Under the pieces are notes generated by a model that worked only from the letters and a program-made list of their open reading frames with translations, did not search any database and was not told where the DNA came from. The position numbers and the translations under genes were made by a program. From Flavobacteriales bacterium (GTDB taxonomy: Bacteria > Bacteroidota > Bacteroidia > Flavobacteriales_D > Sanyastnellaceae): a DNA stretch of 6,249 nt. Position 1 is the first letter of the stretch; each line of letters starts with the position of its first letter. The DNA lies in the NCBI GenBank assembly GCA_027488055.1, contig JAIYCK010000217.1, positions 1 to 6,249 of the forward strand, read 5' to 3'. This document shows, in pieces, positions 5,876 to 6,249 of this stretch.

Positions 5876-6249
5876 ATGATGTGCCGACTTAAATATATGT
5901 TCGCGGTGAGCGCTATGTGCGTTTGTATTGCAATGACAGCCACCGATGGTTGGGTGCTGCAATCCACGCTCGCGGTCAAGTGCAATGCCGTGGAAGTCGA
6001 TGCATTGGACAATATCTATTTCTTATATGATGATCATTTGGAATTGCGCCGTTCACAAGATCTAGAGGTGAGGCGCATATCCTTATTGGAGTATGGCAGT
6101 GCGTATATCTTGGACGTGACCAATCCGTTGAAACCCTTTCTGTTTTTTGCAAGTCAAGGTGTTGTTATTTATTTGGACAATATGCTGAGTCCACAAGGGC
6201 AAGCGATTCACCTACAAGAAATGGGACTCGAACAAATCGAAGTCATGGC
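5876..6249 (+). CDS. Exported protein, probably beta-propeller-like; 3' end outside the window
   Basis: The frame is open from the ATG at 5876 to the window edge: 124 full codons and no stop, so the gene is cut by the window and not visibly broken. The start region (MMCRLKYMFAVSAMCVCIAM, then TATDG) is a signal peptide with cleavage probably near residue 22. In-frame ATGs at 5879 and 5897 are alternatives, and all keep the hydrophobic core. The mature part has short strand-like segments: VDALDNIYFLYDDHLELRR, YGSAYILDVTNPLKPFLFF, GVVIYLDNMLSPQGQAIHL, and QEMGLEQIEV. The NPLKPFLFF-GVVIYLDNMLS pattern resembles a family of exported, beta-propeller-like Bacteroidota hypothetical proteins that I recall, in which an NPLK motif is followed by a LDN strand. 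Function of that family is unknown. A periplasmic or outer-membrane location is inferred. It follows GH3 on the same strand after 152 bases. Confidence 0.75.
   Translation, partial: MMCRLKYMFAVSAMCVCIAMTATDGWVLQSTLAVKCNAVEVDALDNIYFLYDDHLELRRSQDLEVRRISLLEYGSAYILDVTNPLKPFLFFASQGVVIYLDNMLSPQGQAIHLQEMGLEQIEVM

Overview
The window reads as Bacteroidota chromosome. Three signs support this: a very large secreted protein ending in a type IX secretion system (T9SS) sorting domain, an acyl-adenylate (GH3-family) enzyme whose sequence matches the form common in Flavobacteriales and relatives, and promoter-like TAnnTTTG boxes in place of clear Shine-Dalgarno sites. Base composition is moderate and similar across the genes. 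Nothing looks like a mobile element, and I see no tRNA, rRNA or CRISPR array. All supported genes are on the + strand.

Layout. Positions 1-149 are upstream sequence with a TATATTTG box. Positions 150-632 encode a small secreted protein that I do not recognise. Its stop codon overlaps, as ATGA, the start of a 1120-residue exported protein (629-3991). That protein has a signal peptide, an N-terminal beta-sandwich-like module, five tandem repeats spaced exactly 378 bp (126 residues) apart, a diverged sixth module in the same register, a fibronectin-like LPV domain and a C-terminal T9SS sorting domain. After a 172-bp gap with a hairpin and a promoter candidate comes a complete GH3-family adenylating enzyme (4164-5723). 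A 152-bp gap with a 9-bp inverted repeat follows. The window ends inside a further exported protein (from 5876), probably of a Bacteroidota beta-propeller-like family.

How they may work together. The first two genes form a tight translationally coupled pair and are probably co-expressed, one as a periplasmic or exported protein and the other as a cell-surface or released repeat protein. The GH3 gene and the last gene each have their own gap. They share an unusual set of upstream blocks ending in GAAAACCTGT directly before the start codon, so they may be co-regulated. There is no direct evidence that the two halves of the window act in one pathway. The most notable content is the cysteine-rich repeat protein, with its exact period, invariant eight-cysteine pattern and signs of recent repeat homogenisation.
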